A DNA stretch of 64,000 nucleotides, taken from contig NZ_FNZM01000016.1 in the NCBI RefSeq assembly GCF_900109265.1, forward strand, positions 1 through 64,000, read 5' to 3'. Every line of letters begins with the position of its first letter. The stretch's first letter is position 1. Origin of the DNA: Paraburkholderia tropica. GTDB taxonomy: Bacteria; Pseudomonadota; Gammaproteobacteria; Burkholderiales; Burkholderiaceae. Below, piece by piece: positions 1 to 8,595 of the stretch. The translations under genes and the position numbers were made by a program. Under the pieces are notes generated by a model. The model was not told the DNA's origin and ran no database searches. It saw only the letters and a list, made by a program, of their open reading frames with translations.

Positions 1-21
1 GATTTCCGGACGGAACCCAAC

Positions 22-1047
22 ATGATCATCGATTGCCACGGTCACTTCACGACCGTTCCCGCTTCGTTCCGCGACTGGCGCGCGAAGCAGATCGCCGCCG
101 CCAACGACCCGGCCAACGCGCCGCCGCTTTCGGGCGCGCACGTGAGCGACGACGAAATCCGCGAAGGCGTCGGCAACGGCCAGTTGCGCCTGCAAAAAGA
201 GCGCGGCGGCGACCTCACGCTGTTCTCGCCGATCGCCGGCCTGATGAGCCATCACCTCGGCAACGAGCGCACCAGCCTCGAATGGGCCGAAGTGTCGAAC
301 AACCTCGTGCGCCGCGTCTGCGATATCTATCCGGACAACTTCGTGCCGGTCTGCCAGCTGCCGCAATCGCCGCTCGCGCCGCCGAAGAACTCCGTCGCCG
401 AACTGCGCCGCTGCGTCGAGGAAATGGGTTTTGTCGGCTGCAATCTGAATCCGGATCCGAGCGGCGGTTACTGGACCGGCAAGCCGATGACGGACCGCGA
501 ATGGTATCCGCTTTACGAAGCGCTCTGCGATCTCGACGTGCCCGCCATGATTCACGTGGCCGCGTCGTGCAACGCCTGCCATCACGGCACCGGCGCGCAT
601 TATCTGAACGCCGATACCTCGGTCTTCATGCAACTGCTGCAAGGCAACGTATTCAAGGATTTCCCGACGCTGCGTCTCGTGATTCCGCACGGCGGCGGCG
701 CGGTGCCGTATCACTGGGGTCGTTATCGCGGCATGTCGCTGGAAATGATGGATCGCCCGCTCGAAGGTCTGCTGAACAACATCTTCTTCGACACCTGCGT
801 GTATCACCATCCGGGCGTTGAATTGCTCACCAAGGTCGTGCCGACGAGCAACGTGCTGTTCGGTTCGGAAATGATCGGCGCCGTGCGCGGCCGCGATCCG
901 GATACCGGCGAGTATTTCGACGACACCAAGCGCTACGTCGACGCCTGCGACGCGCTGAGCGATGCCGACCGTCACGCGATTTTCGAAGGCAACGCGCGCC
1001 GTGTGTATCCGCGCCTCGATGCGCTTCTCAAGTCCCGCGGCCTGTAA
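22..1047 (+). CDS. ligJ: 4-oxalomesaconate hydratase (LigJ-type amidohydrolase fold)
   Basis: The 341-residue product has the usual LigJ length. LigJ hydrates 4-oxalomesaconate to 4-carboxy-4-hydroxy-2-oxoadipate in the protocatechuate/gallate 4,5-cleavage pathway, in the cytoplasm. It starts with the metal-binding H-x-H of the amidohydrolase TIM barrel (H6, H8). Further conserved positions are H178 after the MI pair, H223 in IPHGGG and E283 in GSEM, where amidohydrolases usually carry Asp. These match the zinc-site layout known for LigJ. The gene is followed by an amidohydrolase, an aldolase, a TPP enzyme and an MFS carrier on the same strand, so it is an internal member of an operon that begins upstream of the window. 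Exact substrate is inferred from family and context. Confidence 0.82.
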   Translation: MIIDCHGHFTTVPASFRDWRAKQIAAANDPANAPPLSGAHVSDDEIREGVGNGQLRLQKERGGDLTLFSPIAGLMSHHLGNERTSLEWAEVSNNLVRRVCDIYPDNFVPVCQLPQSPLAPPKNSVAELRRCVEEMGFVGCNLNPDPSGGYWTGKPMTDREWYPLYEALCDLDVPAMIHVAASCNACHHGTGAHYLNADTSVFMQLLQGNVFKDFPTLRLVIPHGGGAVPYHWGRYRGMSLEMMDRPLEGLLNNIFFDTCVYHHPGVELLTKVVPTSNVLFGSEMIGAVRGRDPDTGEYFDDTKRYVDACDALSDADRHAIFEGNARRVYPRLDALLKSRGL

Positions 1048-1090
1048 TCGCGCCCGCTGTTCGACGTCTAGCACGCACATCACGCACACC

Positions 1091-1936
1091 ATGAACTACA
1101 TCGATATTCATCCGCACATCATCTCCGACGATGAAAAGCGTTATCCGCCCGCGCCGCTGTTTGGCAAGCGCTCGGACTGGTCGCAGGAGCGTCCCAACAC
1201 GGTCGAAGCGCTGATTCAGGCGATGGACGAAGCCGGCGTGGCGAAAGCCGCCGTCGTCCACTCGTCGACGACTTATGGCTTCGACAACAGCTATGTGGTC
1301 GACGGCTGCAACCAGTACAAGGACCGGCTCGTGGCCGTGGGTTCCGTCGACATGCTGGCCGACGACGTGCCCGCCGTCATCAAGGGTTGGGCCGATAAAG
1401 GCCTCGCCGGTCTGCGCATTTTCACGGGCGGCTCGACCAAGGATTTCGATCCGAGCGAACTCGATAATCCCAAGTCGTTCAAGGCGTGGGAAATGCTCGC
1501 GGAACTGAATCTGCCGATGTGCATCCAGACGGGCCCGATTGGCTTGCCCCAGGTGCGCATGCTGGCCGAAAAGTTTCCGACCGCGAAGATCATTCTCGAC
1601 CATCTGGGCCGCCCCGACGTGCTCGACGGCGCACCGTACGCGAAAGCGGCGAGCCTCTTCGCCATCGCCGATCTGCCCAATATCTACATGAAGCTCACGC
1701 CGCGTATTTTCGGCGACGTGAAGAAGGAAAAGGCCAGCGCGGAGACGTTCTTCCCGCGCGTGGTCGAAGCGTTCGGCGCGCAGCGCATGGCGTGGGGTTC
1801 GAATTTCCCGACCTCGCCGGGCAAGCTCTCGGAGATTCTGGCGGATGCACAAGCCGGTCTCGCCTGCCTGAGCGACGACGATCGCGCCTGGATTTTCGGC
1901 AAGACGGCGCAAACGCTGTATCCGTCGCTCGCCTGA
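1091..1936 (+). CDS. Amidohydrolase family 2 protein, candidate lactone hydrolase
   Basis: A 281-residue amidohydrolase-2 TIM barrel. The start at 1091 is chosen because the H-x-H motif (H7, H9) then sits at the N terminus as in the family; the frame is open further upstream to 962, but that part overlaps ligJ. A conserved ILDHLGRP strand end carries a metal-type His. Near the C terminus the family Asp is replaced by Asn in WGSNFP. In 4,5-cleavage pathways an amidohydrolase (LigI) opens 2-pyrone-4,6-dicarboxylate to oxalomesaconate, the substrate of LigJ, which is encoded 44 bp upstream; this role is plausible but unproven. A close paralogue lies at 19014-19886 in the second catabolic cluster. 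Confidence 0.8.
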   Translation: MNYIDIHPHIISDDEKRYPPAPLFGKRSDWSQERPNTVEALIQAMDEAGVAKAAVVHSSTTYGFDNSYVVDGCNQYKDRLVAVGSVDMLADDVPAVIKGWADKGLAGLRIFTGGSTKDFDPSELDNPKSFKAWEMLAELNLPMCIQTGPIGLPQVRMLAEKFPTAKIILDHLGRPDVLDGAPYAKAASLFAIADLPNIYMKLTPRIFGDVKKEKASAETFFPRVVEAFGAQRMAWGSNFPTSPGKLSEILADAQAGLACLSDDDRAWIFGKTAQTLYPSLA

Positions 1937-2058
1937 GCGCGGATTGCTCTGCACCCGGTACGCCGGACCAGTACAAAAGATCAGTATGCCAAACTAATTA
2001 GCAGGTGCGTGCGCCGTGACAGAAAGCGGCGCACGCGCAGCGAGACAGAGAGATTCCC

Positions 2059-2916
2059 ATGTCCACGATTCGCCTGAACAGCATCATTCGCGCGCTCGAG
2101 TCGGGCAAGGCCGCGCACGCCGCCTTTTCCAAGCTCGACAAGCAGACCGCCATCGAGATGAGCGACGCGCCCTATGACGGCCTCGTCTTCGAAATGGAGC
2201 ACAACCCGTACGACGTGAGCGCGCTGGGCGATGCATTCCAGTACCTGCTCAACCGCAAGCAGATTGCCGAGTCGGGCTCGGTGGCCACCAAGGTCACGCC
2301 GATCGCGCGCATTCCGGCGAATGGCGTCGAAATGAACCAGAGCTTCGCCAAGCAGGTGCTCGATCGCGGCGCCTATGGCGTGATCTGGCCGCACGTCGCG
2401 ACCGTCGAGCAAGCTTATAACGCGGTGGCGTCGTGCCGCTATGCGCGTCCGAAGCATGCGCCGCTGTACGAGCCGAAGGGCGTGCGCGGCGACGGTCCGG
2501 CCAACGCGGCGCGCTACTGGGGTCTGTCGATGCAGGAATACTACGAGAAGGCCGACGTCTGGCCGCTCGCGCCGCACGGTGAAATTCTCGTCGGTCTGAT
2601 GTGCGAAAGCACGCAGGCGATCGAGAATCTCGACGACATCCTCGCCAACGTGCCGGGCATCGGTTTCATTCTGATCGGCGAGGGCGATCTGTCCCAGGAG
2701 CTGGGCCTGCCGCGTCAGTATGAGCATCCTGAAGTGCTCGACGCGATGCGCCAGATCGTCGAGACCTGCAAGAAGCGCAACGTGATCGTTGGCCATCCGC
2801 ACGTGACGGCGAAGAACCATCGCCGCCTCGCTGAAGAAGGTTATCGTTTCCTGATGTCCGCGCCGCAACGCACGTATGGCGTGGTCGGTCTCGCACGCGA
2901 GATGGCGGGCTACTGA
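2059..2916 (+). CDS. HpcH/HpaI family class II aldolase
   Basis: A 285-residue member of the metal-dependent HpcH/HpaI aldolase family, which cleaves 4-hydroxy-2-oxo acids to pyruvate plus an aldehyde or keto acid. By position the key residues are His48 in MEHNP, Arg84 in IARIP, and metal ligands Glu183 in MCEST and Asp210 in GEGDLS, equivalent to H45/R70/E149/D175 of HpaI. Next to a LigJ-type hydratase it could cleave 4-carboxy-4-hydroxy-2-oxoadipate, a job usually done by an unrelated RraA-like aldolase (LigK). The stop overlaps the next gene's start by one base (tgATG), implying translational coupling. A paralogue with 29 differences counted by eye lies at 15648-16505. Confidence 0.87.
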   Translation: MSTIRLNSIIRALESGKAAHAAFSKLDKQTAIEMSDAPYDGLVFEMEHNPYDVSALGDAFQYLLNRKQIAESGSVATKVTPIARIPANGVEMNQSFAKQVLDRGAYGVIWPHVATVEQAYNAVASCRYARPKHAPLYEPKGVRGDGPANAARYWGLSMQEYYEKADVWPLAPHGEILVGLMCESTQAIENLDDILANVPGIGFILIGEGDLSQELGLPRQYEHPEVLDAMRQIVETCKKRNVIVGHPHVTAKNHRRLAEEGYRFLMSAPQRTYGVVGLAREMAGY

Positions 2917-4466
2917 TGAACGGCGCCGAAAGTCTCGTCGCGACCCTGGTCGAGCAGGACGTCGACATCTGCTTCGCGAATCCCGGCACCTCGGAGATGC
3001 ACTTTCTCGCGGCGCTGGGCGGCAACCCCGGCATGCGCAGCGTGCTGTGCCTGTTTGAAGGCGTCGCCACGGGCGCCGCCGACGGCTGGTATCGCATGAA
3101 GGACAAGCCGGCGTCGACGCTGCTGCATCTCGGACCGGGCCTCGCGAACGGTCTCGCGAACATTCACAACGCGAAGCGCGCGTCGTCGGGCATGGTCAAC
3201 GTGGTGGGCGAGCATTCGGCGTCGCATCTGAAATACGATCCGCCGCTGACCTCCGATATCGAAGGTCTCGCGCGCCCGTTGAGCCATTGGGTTCGGCGCG
3301 CGGAGTCGGCGGACAGCATCGCGTGGGATACGGCTCAGGCGGTGGCGAAGGCCAGCGAGCATCCGGGCCAGATCGCCACGCTGATTTTGCCCGGCGATAC
3401 GTCGTGGCAGCGCACCGAAGCCGAACGCGTGTTGCCGACGCCCGTCGTGAGCCGCCGCAAGACGCCGAACGCTGCGCGCGTCGAACACGTGGCGCGCGTG
3501 CTGCGCTCGGGCGAGCCGACGCTCATCATCCTCGCGAACAAGGCCACGCGCGGCGTGGCGCTCGAACGCGCGGGCCAGGTGGCCGCCGCGACCGGCGCGC
3601 TGCTCGGCTCGCAGTTCTTCACCGCGCGCATCGAACGCGGCGCGGGCCGTGTGCCCATCGCGCGCATTCCGTATGCGGTGCCGCTCGCACAGGCGTTCCT
3701 GAAAGACTTCAAGCACATCGTGACGGTGGAGACGAGCGAGCCGGTGGCGTTCTTTGCTTACCCGGACAAGCCGAGTCTCTTGAAAGCCGAAGGCACGCTG
3801 GTGCATCCGCTCGTCGAAGAAGACGAGGACAGCGAACTCGCTTTCGACATGCTGTTGCAGGCACTGGGCGCAACAGATACGGCGCCGCGTCTGCAGGCGC
3901 GTATCGAAACGCCGGTGCCGACCGGCGCGCTCAATCCGGTCAGCATTGCGCACGCGATGGCGGCAGCGCTGCCCGAGCATTGCATCGTCGTCGACGAGTC
4001 GCTCACGACGGGCCGCGAATCGATGAACCTGACGATGGGCGCGCGTCCGCACGACCTCATCAACAACATGGGCGGCTCGATCGGCTACTCGACACCGGTC
4101 GCCACGGGCGCGGCGCTCGCGTGCCCGGACCGGCGCGTGTTCTGCATGGTCGGCGACGGCAGCGCGATGTACACGATCCAGTCGCTGTGGACGCAGGCGC
4201 GCGAAGGGCTGAACGTCACGACCATCATCTTCGCCAATAACAGCTACGCGATCCTCAAGGCCGAGTACGCGAACATGGGCGCGGGCACGCCGGGCGAGCG
4301 CGCGCTGTCGATGATCGACATCGACAATCCGCGCATCGACTGGCTGGCGATGGCAAAGAGCATGGGCGTGCCGGGCGTCGCCGTGGAAACGGCGGAAGAC
4401 TTCTACAAAGCGATGACCGATTCGACGCGCGAGCCGGGTCCGCGCCTCATCGAAGTCCGGCTGTAA
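2916..4466 (+). CDS. TPP-dependent enzyme, acetolactate synthase/benzoylformate decarboxylase-like
   Basis: A 516-residue thiamine-diphosphate enzyme with the three-domain layout of the acetohydroxyacid synthase/benzoylformate decarboxylase superfamily. The N-terminal pyrimidine-binding domain has the cofactor-activating Glu48 in LFEGVA. The C-terminal domain carries the GDGS...NN cofactor motif at residues 413-442. Length is slightly short of the roughly 530-600 typical of true acetolactate synthases, and there is no small-subunit gene nearby. A catabolic 2-oxo-acid decarboxylase or carboligase role is therefore more likely than branched-chain amino acid synthesis. It is coupled to the aldolase gene and lies 45 bp before the decarboxylase-like gene. 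The second catabolic cluster has no counterpart. Confidence 0.82.
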   Translation: MNGAESLVATLVEQDVDICFANPGTSEMHFLAALGGNPGMRSVLCLFEGVATGAADGWYRMKDKPASTLLHLGPGLANGLANIHNAKRASSGMVNVVGEHSASHLKYDPPLTSDIEGLARPLSHWVRRAESADSIAWDTAQAVAKASEHPGQIATLILPGDTSWQRTEAERVLPTPVVSRRKTPNAARVEHVARVLRSGEPTLIILANKATRGVALERAGQVAAATGALLGSQFFTARIERGAGRVPIARIPYAVPLAQAFLKDFKHIVTVETSEPVAFFAYPDKPSLLKAEGTLVHPLVEEDEDSELAFDMLLQALGATDTAPRLQARIETPVPTGALNPVSIAHAMAAALPEHCIVVDESLTTGRESMNLTMGARPHDLINNMGGSIGYSTPVATGAALACPDRRVFCMVGDGSAMYTIQSLWTQAREGLNVTTIIFANNSYAILKAEYANMGAGTPGERALSMIDIDNPRIDWLAMAKSMGVPGVAVETAEDFYKAMTDSTREPGPRLIEVRL

Positions 4467-4511
4467 ATCGAATCCGGATATCAAGCGATACCAACACCAG
4501 GAGAGACATTC

Positions 4512-5405
4512 ATGACAACGACGTTCACGGGCGTGCCGACGCTGCGCACCAATCTGTCCGAATACGCGGTGACGAAAGCGATGCGCGACGGACGCGTGCG
4601 CTCCGATCTCGTGACGCTGGATTTTTGCGGCCCCACGCCCGCGCACAACGGCTTCAAGGCGATGGTGCGTGAAAGCAAGTTCGACGCGGGCGAACTCGCC
4701 ATCGTGACCTTCCTGCAGGCGAAGTCGTACGGCAAGCCGTACGTGCTGCTGCCCGCGCCGATCTCGGGCCGTTTCCAGCATCATTGCGCGGGCTATAACC
4801 TCGATTTCGGCCACCTCGATCCGAAAGATATCGAAGGCAAGAAGGTAGGCGTGCGCACCTACACGCAAACCACGGCGCTGTGGATTCGCGGTATTCTGCG
4901 TCACGAATATGGCGTCGATCTCGACAAGGTCACGTGGATGACGCTGGGCGACGGCCATCTCGCCGAGTACAGCGATCCGTCGAATTGCGAGCGCCTGCCT
5001 GCGGGTTCGTCGATTCCGGAAATGATGCTCAAGGGCGAACTGGCGGCCGCGCTGCTCGGCGAAGACATGCCGAAGGACGAGCGCGTGCGTACGCTGGTGC
5101 CGGACGCGCACGCGGCGGCGAAGGACTGGTTCGCACGCACGGGCGTGGTGCCGATCAATCACATGTTCGCGGTGCACACGGATCTGACGAAGGCGCGCCC
5201 CGATATCGTGCGCGAGATCTATCGCATGATTGCGGAAAGCCGTTCGCTCGCCGAAGGCGTACCGGCGATCTTCCCGCCGATCGGGCTGGAGGAAAACCGC
5301 AAGGGCCTGCAGCTCGCCATCGACTGGGCGCTCGATCAGAAGATCATTCCGCGCCGCCTCTCCGTCGACGAACTGTTCGACGACGTGACGGGCAGCCTGG
5401 GCTGA
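4512..5405 (+). CDS. 4,5-dihydroxyphthalate decarboxylase-like protein (periplasmic-binding-protein fold)
   Basis: A 297-residue protein resembling the Pht5-type 4,5-dihydroxyphthalate decarboxylase family, which shares the type 2 periplasmic-binding-protein fold with ABC substrate-binding proteins. There is no signal peptide, so a cytoplasmic enzyme is favoured over a transport component, and no ABC permease is linked to it. An aggagag ribosome-binding site lies 7 bp before the ATG. In phthalate-type pathways this step would yield protocatechuate, the substrate of 4,5-cleavage, consistent with its neighbours. A divergent homologue (19952-20935) occupies the same role in the second cluster. 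Substrate unknown. Confidence 0.72.
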   Translation: MTTTFTGVPTLRTNLSEYAVTKAMRDGRVRSDLVTLDFCGPTPAHNGFKAMVRESKFDAGELAIVTFLQAKSYGKPYVLLPAPISGRFQHHCAGYNLDFGHLDPKDIEGKKVGVRTYTQTTALWIRGILRHEYGVDLDKVTWMTLGDGHLAEYSDPSNCERLPAGSSIPEMMLKGELAAALLGEDMPKDERVRTLVPDAHAAAKDWFARTGVVPINHMFAVHTDLTKARPDIVREIYRMIAESRSLAEGVPAIFPPIGLEENRKGLQLAIDWALDQKIIPRRLSVDELFDDVTGSLG

Positions 5406-5459
5406 ACGCACGCCGCCATGGCGTGACATGGCAAGCCAATAAAAAGCCGGAGACAGAAG

Positions 5460-6767
5460 GTGGAGATCACACAACGACAGCCATCGCGCGACGCGAACCG
5501 CTGGGGCATTCTGGTGCTGCTTGCAATCGGGCTGATGATCTCCTTCGTCGACCGCACGAGCATGTCCGCCGCGCTCGCCGACCGCCACTTCGTGCACGAG
5601 TTCGCGCTCACGCACATCGAGCGCGGTTGGCTCGGCTCGGCGATGTTCTGGTCCTATGGGCTCATGCAGATGCCGATGGGCTGGATTGTCGACCGCTATG
5701 GCGTGAAGTGGCCGTACAGCGTGTGCTTTCTGCTCTGGTGTCTCGCGGCGGCGGCGACCGGCGTCGTGGGTACGCTCTCGGCGCTGATTCTGGTGCGTTT
5801 GCTGATTGGCGTGGCCGAAGCGGTGGTGGTGCCCGCCACTTACCGCTATCTCGCCGATAATTTCGACGAAGCGCACAAAGGCACGGCGCTCGGCATTTAT
5901 TCGATTGGCGGCAAGATGGGTCCGGCGCTCGGCGCGCCGATCGCAGCGTGGTTGATCGCCGCGAGTTCGTGGAAGACGATGTTCGTCGTGACCGGACTCG
6001 CGGGTTTGCTGTGGCTGGTGCCGTGGCAATGGCTGCTCAAAAGCGATTTCCCTTCGCGTGCGGAACTCGCGGCCGCGCGCCAGCGTGCGGCTTCCGTGCC
6101 GTTGCGCAATCTGCTGGCGAGCCCGGTGGTGTGGGGCGGGCTCATCACCAACTTCTGCTACAGCTATTTCGTGTTTTATTGCATGACGTGGATGCCCGCT
6201 TATCTCGTCGAGCAGCGCGGGCTTTCACTTCGGCAATCGGGCGTTTATACGTTTTTCAGCTTCGCGGGCATTGCCTTCGTGGCCGCGTTGGCGGGCTGGG
6301 CCGCAGACCGTTTGATCGCGCGCGGTCACGACGCCGTGGTCGTGCGCAAGTCGTTTATCGTCACGGGATTTATCAGCGGGACAACGGTGTTGATGGGCGC
6401 GTATGCACACACGGCGCAAGAAGCGTTGTTCTGGAATATCGCGTCGCTGTCGCTGTTGGGTCTCGTCACCGCGAATAATCTCGCGCTGGTGAAACTCACG
6501 CTCATTCCGAAACAGGCCGTGGGTTTGAATACCGGATTGCAACAGGTGGCGACCAGTCTCGCGGGCGGCGTGTCGGCGAGTCTTTCCGGCTGGCTGCTGC
6601 ACGTGGGGCGCAGCTATACGTTGCCGATGTCGGCGATCTTCGTGTTTCTGCTGCTCGGCGCGACCAGCACCGTGGTGTTGCTGCGCAGAAAGTGGGCGCC
6701 GAAAGTCAACGAGGGCGAACCTGTCGCCGCTGAACGCGATGCGCATTCGTATCGCGCGGGGTCGTAA
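5460..6767 (+). CDS. MFS transporter, aromatic acid/anion:H+ symporter type
   Basis: A 435-residue major facilitator with about 12 membrane segments and the loop 2-3 motif around GWIVDRYGVKW. GTG at 5460 is chosen because a GGAG lies 7 bases upstream and because the product then aligns end to end with the paralogous transporter at 17621-18901. It is last in the catabolic operon, 54 bp after the decarboxylase-like gene, and is followed by a GC-rich hairpin. The likely role is uptake of the aromatic or dicarboxylic substrate degraded by the operon. Confidence 0.85.
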   Translation: MEITQRQPSRDANRWGILVLLAIGLMISFVDRTSMSAALADRHFVHEFALTHIERGWLGSAMFWSYGLMQMPMGWIVDRYGVKWPYSVCFLLWCLAAAATGVVGTLSALILVRLLIGVAEAVVVPATYRYLADNFDEAHKGTALGIYSIGGKMGPALGAPIAAWLIAASSWKTMFVVTGLAGLLWLVPWQWLLKSDFPSRAELAAARQRAASVPLRNLLASPVVWGGLITNFCYSYFVFYCMTWMPAYLVEQRGLSLRQSGVYTFFSFAGIAFVAALAGWAADRLIARGHDAVVVRKSFIVTGFISGTTVLMGAYAHTAQEALFWNIASLSLLGLVTANNLALVKLTLIPKQAVGLNTGLQQVATSLAGGVSASLSGWLLHVGRSYTLPMSAIFVFLLLGATSTVVLLRRKWAPKVNEGEPVAAERDAHSYRAGS

Positions 6768-6774
6768 TTGCTGT

Positions 6775-6800
6775 AATCGCCGCAATTGCGCGGCGTGATT
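6775..6800 (+). terminator. Hairpin after the first catabolic operon
   Basis: A stem CGCCGC (6778-6783), loop AATTGC and GCGGCG (6790-6795), extended by an A/T-rich flank (AAT at 6775 with ATT at 6798), begins 8 bp after the MFS stop and is followed by a modest T-rich stretch. Probable intrinsic terminator. Confidence 0.5.
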
Positions 6801-6870
6801 TGAATTTCATCCCAGCCAACATTTCCAACATTCGCATCGTTATTTTCACCACGCAAGGCTGGATGCCGTC

Positions 6871-8121
6871 ATGAGTCGATTAAAAGAACCCGCCGTGGCG
6901 GCGCTCGAAACGCGCCCCGGTTTGGCGCCCTTGTTGCGCCACGCGCCGCTCACGCGTTTTCTGAGCGCGCGCGTCGGCTCCATTGCGGCACAGCAGATGC
7001 TCATGCTGGCGATCAGCTGGCATATGTACGAGCTGACGTCGAGCGCCTGGTATCTCGGTCTGGTTGGCCTGTTCCAGTTTATTCCCGGGCTCGCCACGAC
7101 GCTGCCCGCGGGACATTGTGCGGACCGTCTGCATCGCGGCCGGATCGTCGCCGTGTGTCTCGGCGTTCAGGCCGCCATCGCGGCGCTGCTCGCGGCCGCC
7201 ACCATGACGAACGCGGTTTCGCGGGAGCTGCTGCTGGGCCTTTCGCTGGTGCTCGGCGCGATTCGTCCGTTTCAGATGTCGGGTCAACAGGCGCTGCTGC
7301 CGATGCTGGTGCCGCAAAGTCTGCTGGCGCGCTCGATGGCGCTCAGCACGTCCGTTCAGCAGGTGTGCGTGATCGCGGGCCCGGCGCTCGGCGGCTTGCT
7401 GTTTGCGACCGGCATCAACGCGCTGTATCTCACGTGCACCGTGTTGTTCTGCGTGAGTGCTGTGTTGTATGCGCTGATTCGCTACGACCACGTGCCGCCG
7501 CCGCGCGAACCGGTGACGGCGGAAACGGTGCTGGCCGGTTTGCGCTTTGTCTGGAGCAACCCGCTGTTGCTCGGCGGGATTTCGCTCGATCTGTTCGGCG
7601 TGTTGTTTGGCGGCGCGACGGCACTATTGCCTGTTTACGCGAAAGAGATTCTGCACGTCGGTCCCGAAGGGCTGGGGCTGCTGCGTTCGGCGCCCGCCGT
7701 CGGCGCGCTGTGCGTGGGATTGTGGTTGTCGCGACACGCGATCCGCAGCGGCGTGGGCAAGAAGCTGCTGATCGCGGTGGCCGTGTATGGCGCGGCGATT
7801 GTCGCGTTCGGCGTTTCGCGATCGTTTTTGCTCTCGCTGATGCTATTGGCGATTTCGGGCGGCGCGGACACGATCAGCGTGATCGTGCGCCAGACGCTGG
7901 TGCAGATCGAAACGCCGGACCGCATGCGTGGTCGCGTCTCGGCGGTGAATACGCTGTTTATCGGCGCAAGCAATCAACTCGGCGAATTCGAATCGGGCGT
8001 GACGGCCGCCGCGATGGGCGCAGTGGGCGCGGTCGTGCTGGGCGGTTTCGCAACGATACTCGTGAGCGCTGCGTGGAGTCAGTTGTTCAAACCGCTGGCA
8101 CGGCGCGAAACGCTGCATTGA
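6871..8121 (+). CDS. MFS transporter, EntS/DHA3-like
   Basis: A 416-residue membrane protein with a cytosolic N terminus of about 25 residues and about 12 transmembrane segments. It resembles the DHA3/EntS branch of the major facilitators (motif around GHCADRLHRGRI after the second segment, and RMRGRVSAVN near the start of the C-terminal half's last bundle). Members export siderophores, drugs or metabolites. It is separated from the catabolic operon by a hairpin and has about 200 bp of palindrome-rich sequence downstream, so it is probably monocistronic. Substrate unknown. Confidence 0.82.
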   Translation: MSRLKEPAVAALETRPGLAPLLRHAPLTRFLSARVGSIAAQQMLMLAISWHMYELTSSAWYLGLVGLFQFIPGLATTLPAGHCADRLHRGRIVAVCLGVQAAIAALLAAATMTNAVSRELLLGLSLVLGAIRPFQMSGQQALLPMLVPQSLLARSMALSTSVQQVCVIAGPALGGLLFATGINALYLTCTVLFCVSAVLYALIRYDHVPPPREPVTAETVLAGLRFVWSNPLLLGGISLDLFGVLFGGATALLPVYAKEILHVGPEGLGLLRSAPAVGALCVGLWLSRHAIRSGVGKKLLIAVAVYGAAIVAFGVSRSFLLSLMLLAISGGADTISVIVRQTLVQIETPDRMRGRVSAVNTLFIGASNQLGEFESGVTAAAMGAVGAVVLGGFATILVSAAWSQLFKPLARRETLH

Positions 8122-8132
8122 TCAGATTCAGG

Positions 8133-8300
8133 CTTAACGTTCCGGTTAAGGCTGCAGCGTTTAACTTCAATAGACAGCGCGCGCGCGTGGACCGAAGATA
8201 AGCGCACCGTTTGCGTTTCCCGATCGGGAATCGCCGGATCGGGGCGTGGGTGTTGGCGCACGAAAGCATGGGCAGTAGAGCTTCATAAAGACGCCAACAC
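8133..8300. repeat. Palindrome-rich intergenic segment
   Basis: Three dyads lie between the MFS gene and the small gene at 8324. They are CTTAAC-N6-GTTAAG (8133-8150), a perfect 14-bp palindrome TTCCCGATCGGGAA (8217-8230), and GTGTTGGCG (8250-8258) repeated inverted as CGCCAACAC (8292-8300). The first could end transcription of the MFS gene; the others could be operator sites for the downstream unit. Confidence 0.6.
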
Positions 8301-8323
8301 GTTCGCGAAGCAGGGAGACGCTT

Positions 8324-8572
8324 ATGAGCGGAGAGCGAAAGTCACTTCGCGCGCTCGTCAACGACTGGCTCGGTCATAGCGGACATTTTCGCGTGACGCG
8401 GCCTGGCCGCACGAAAAGGATGCCGTGGCGCGCGGTCAAAGTGGAAGTGGCCCGCGCGGCGGGCACGTTGGAGATTGTCTTCTTTCGTCATGACGACGGC
8501 TCGTGGTGCGTGTATCCGCCGCCGCCGTTGTTCGTGCGCCCCGCAGTGAACTGGCTTTGCCATCAGCCATGA
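8324..8572 (+). CDS. Small conserved-looking hypothetical protein
   Basis: An 82-residue basic protein I do not recognise. It is likely translated: GGGAG lies about 8 bases before the ATG, codon use matches neighbours, and its stop overlaps an ATG in the frame of the next gene (ATGA at 8569-8572). It has no signal peptide or membrane segment. The N-terminal half is Arg/Lys-rich with several Trp, which could suggest nucleic-acid contact, but nothing specific is visible. Confidence 0.55.
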   Translation: MSGERKSLRALVNDWLGHSGHFRVTRPGRTKRMPWRAVKVEVARAAGTLEIVFFRHDDGSWCVYPPPPLFVRPAVNWLCHQP

Positions 8573-8595
8573 ACAGGACGTTTCAGGAAACCAAT

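Noticed and set aside
2910..6029. A 1039-codon open frame on the minus strand opposite the TPP enzyme, decarboxylase-like and MFS genes
   Set aside because: It is Arg/His-rich, has no recognisable domain and lies antisense to three well-supported genes. Such frames are common in GC-rich DNA.
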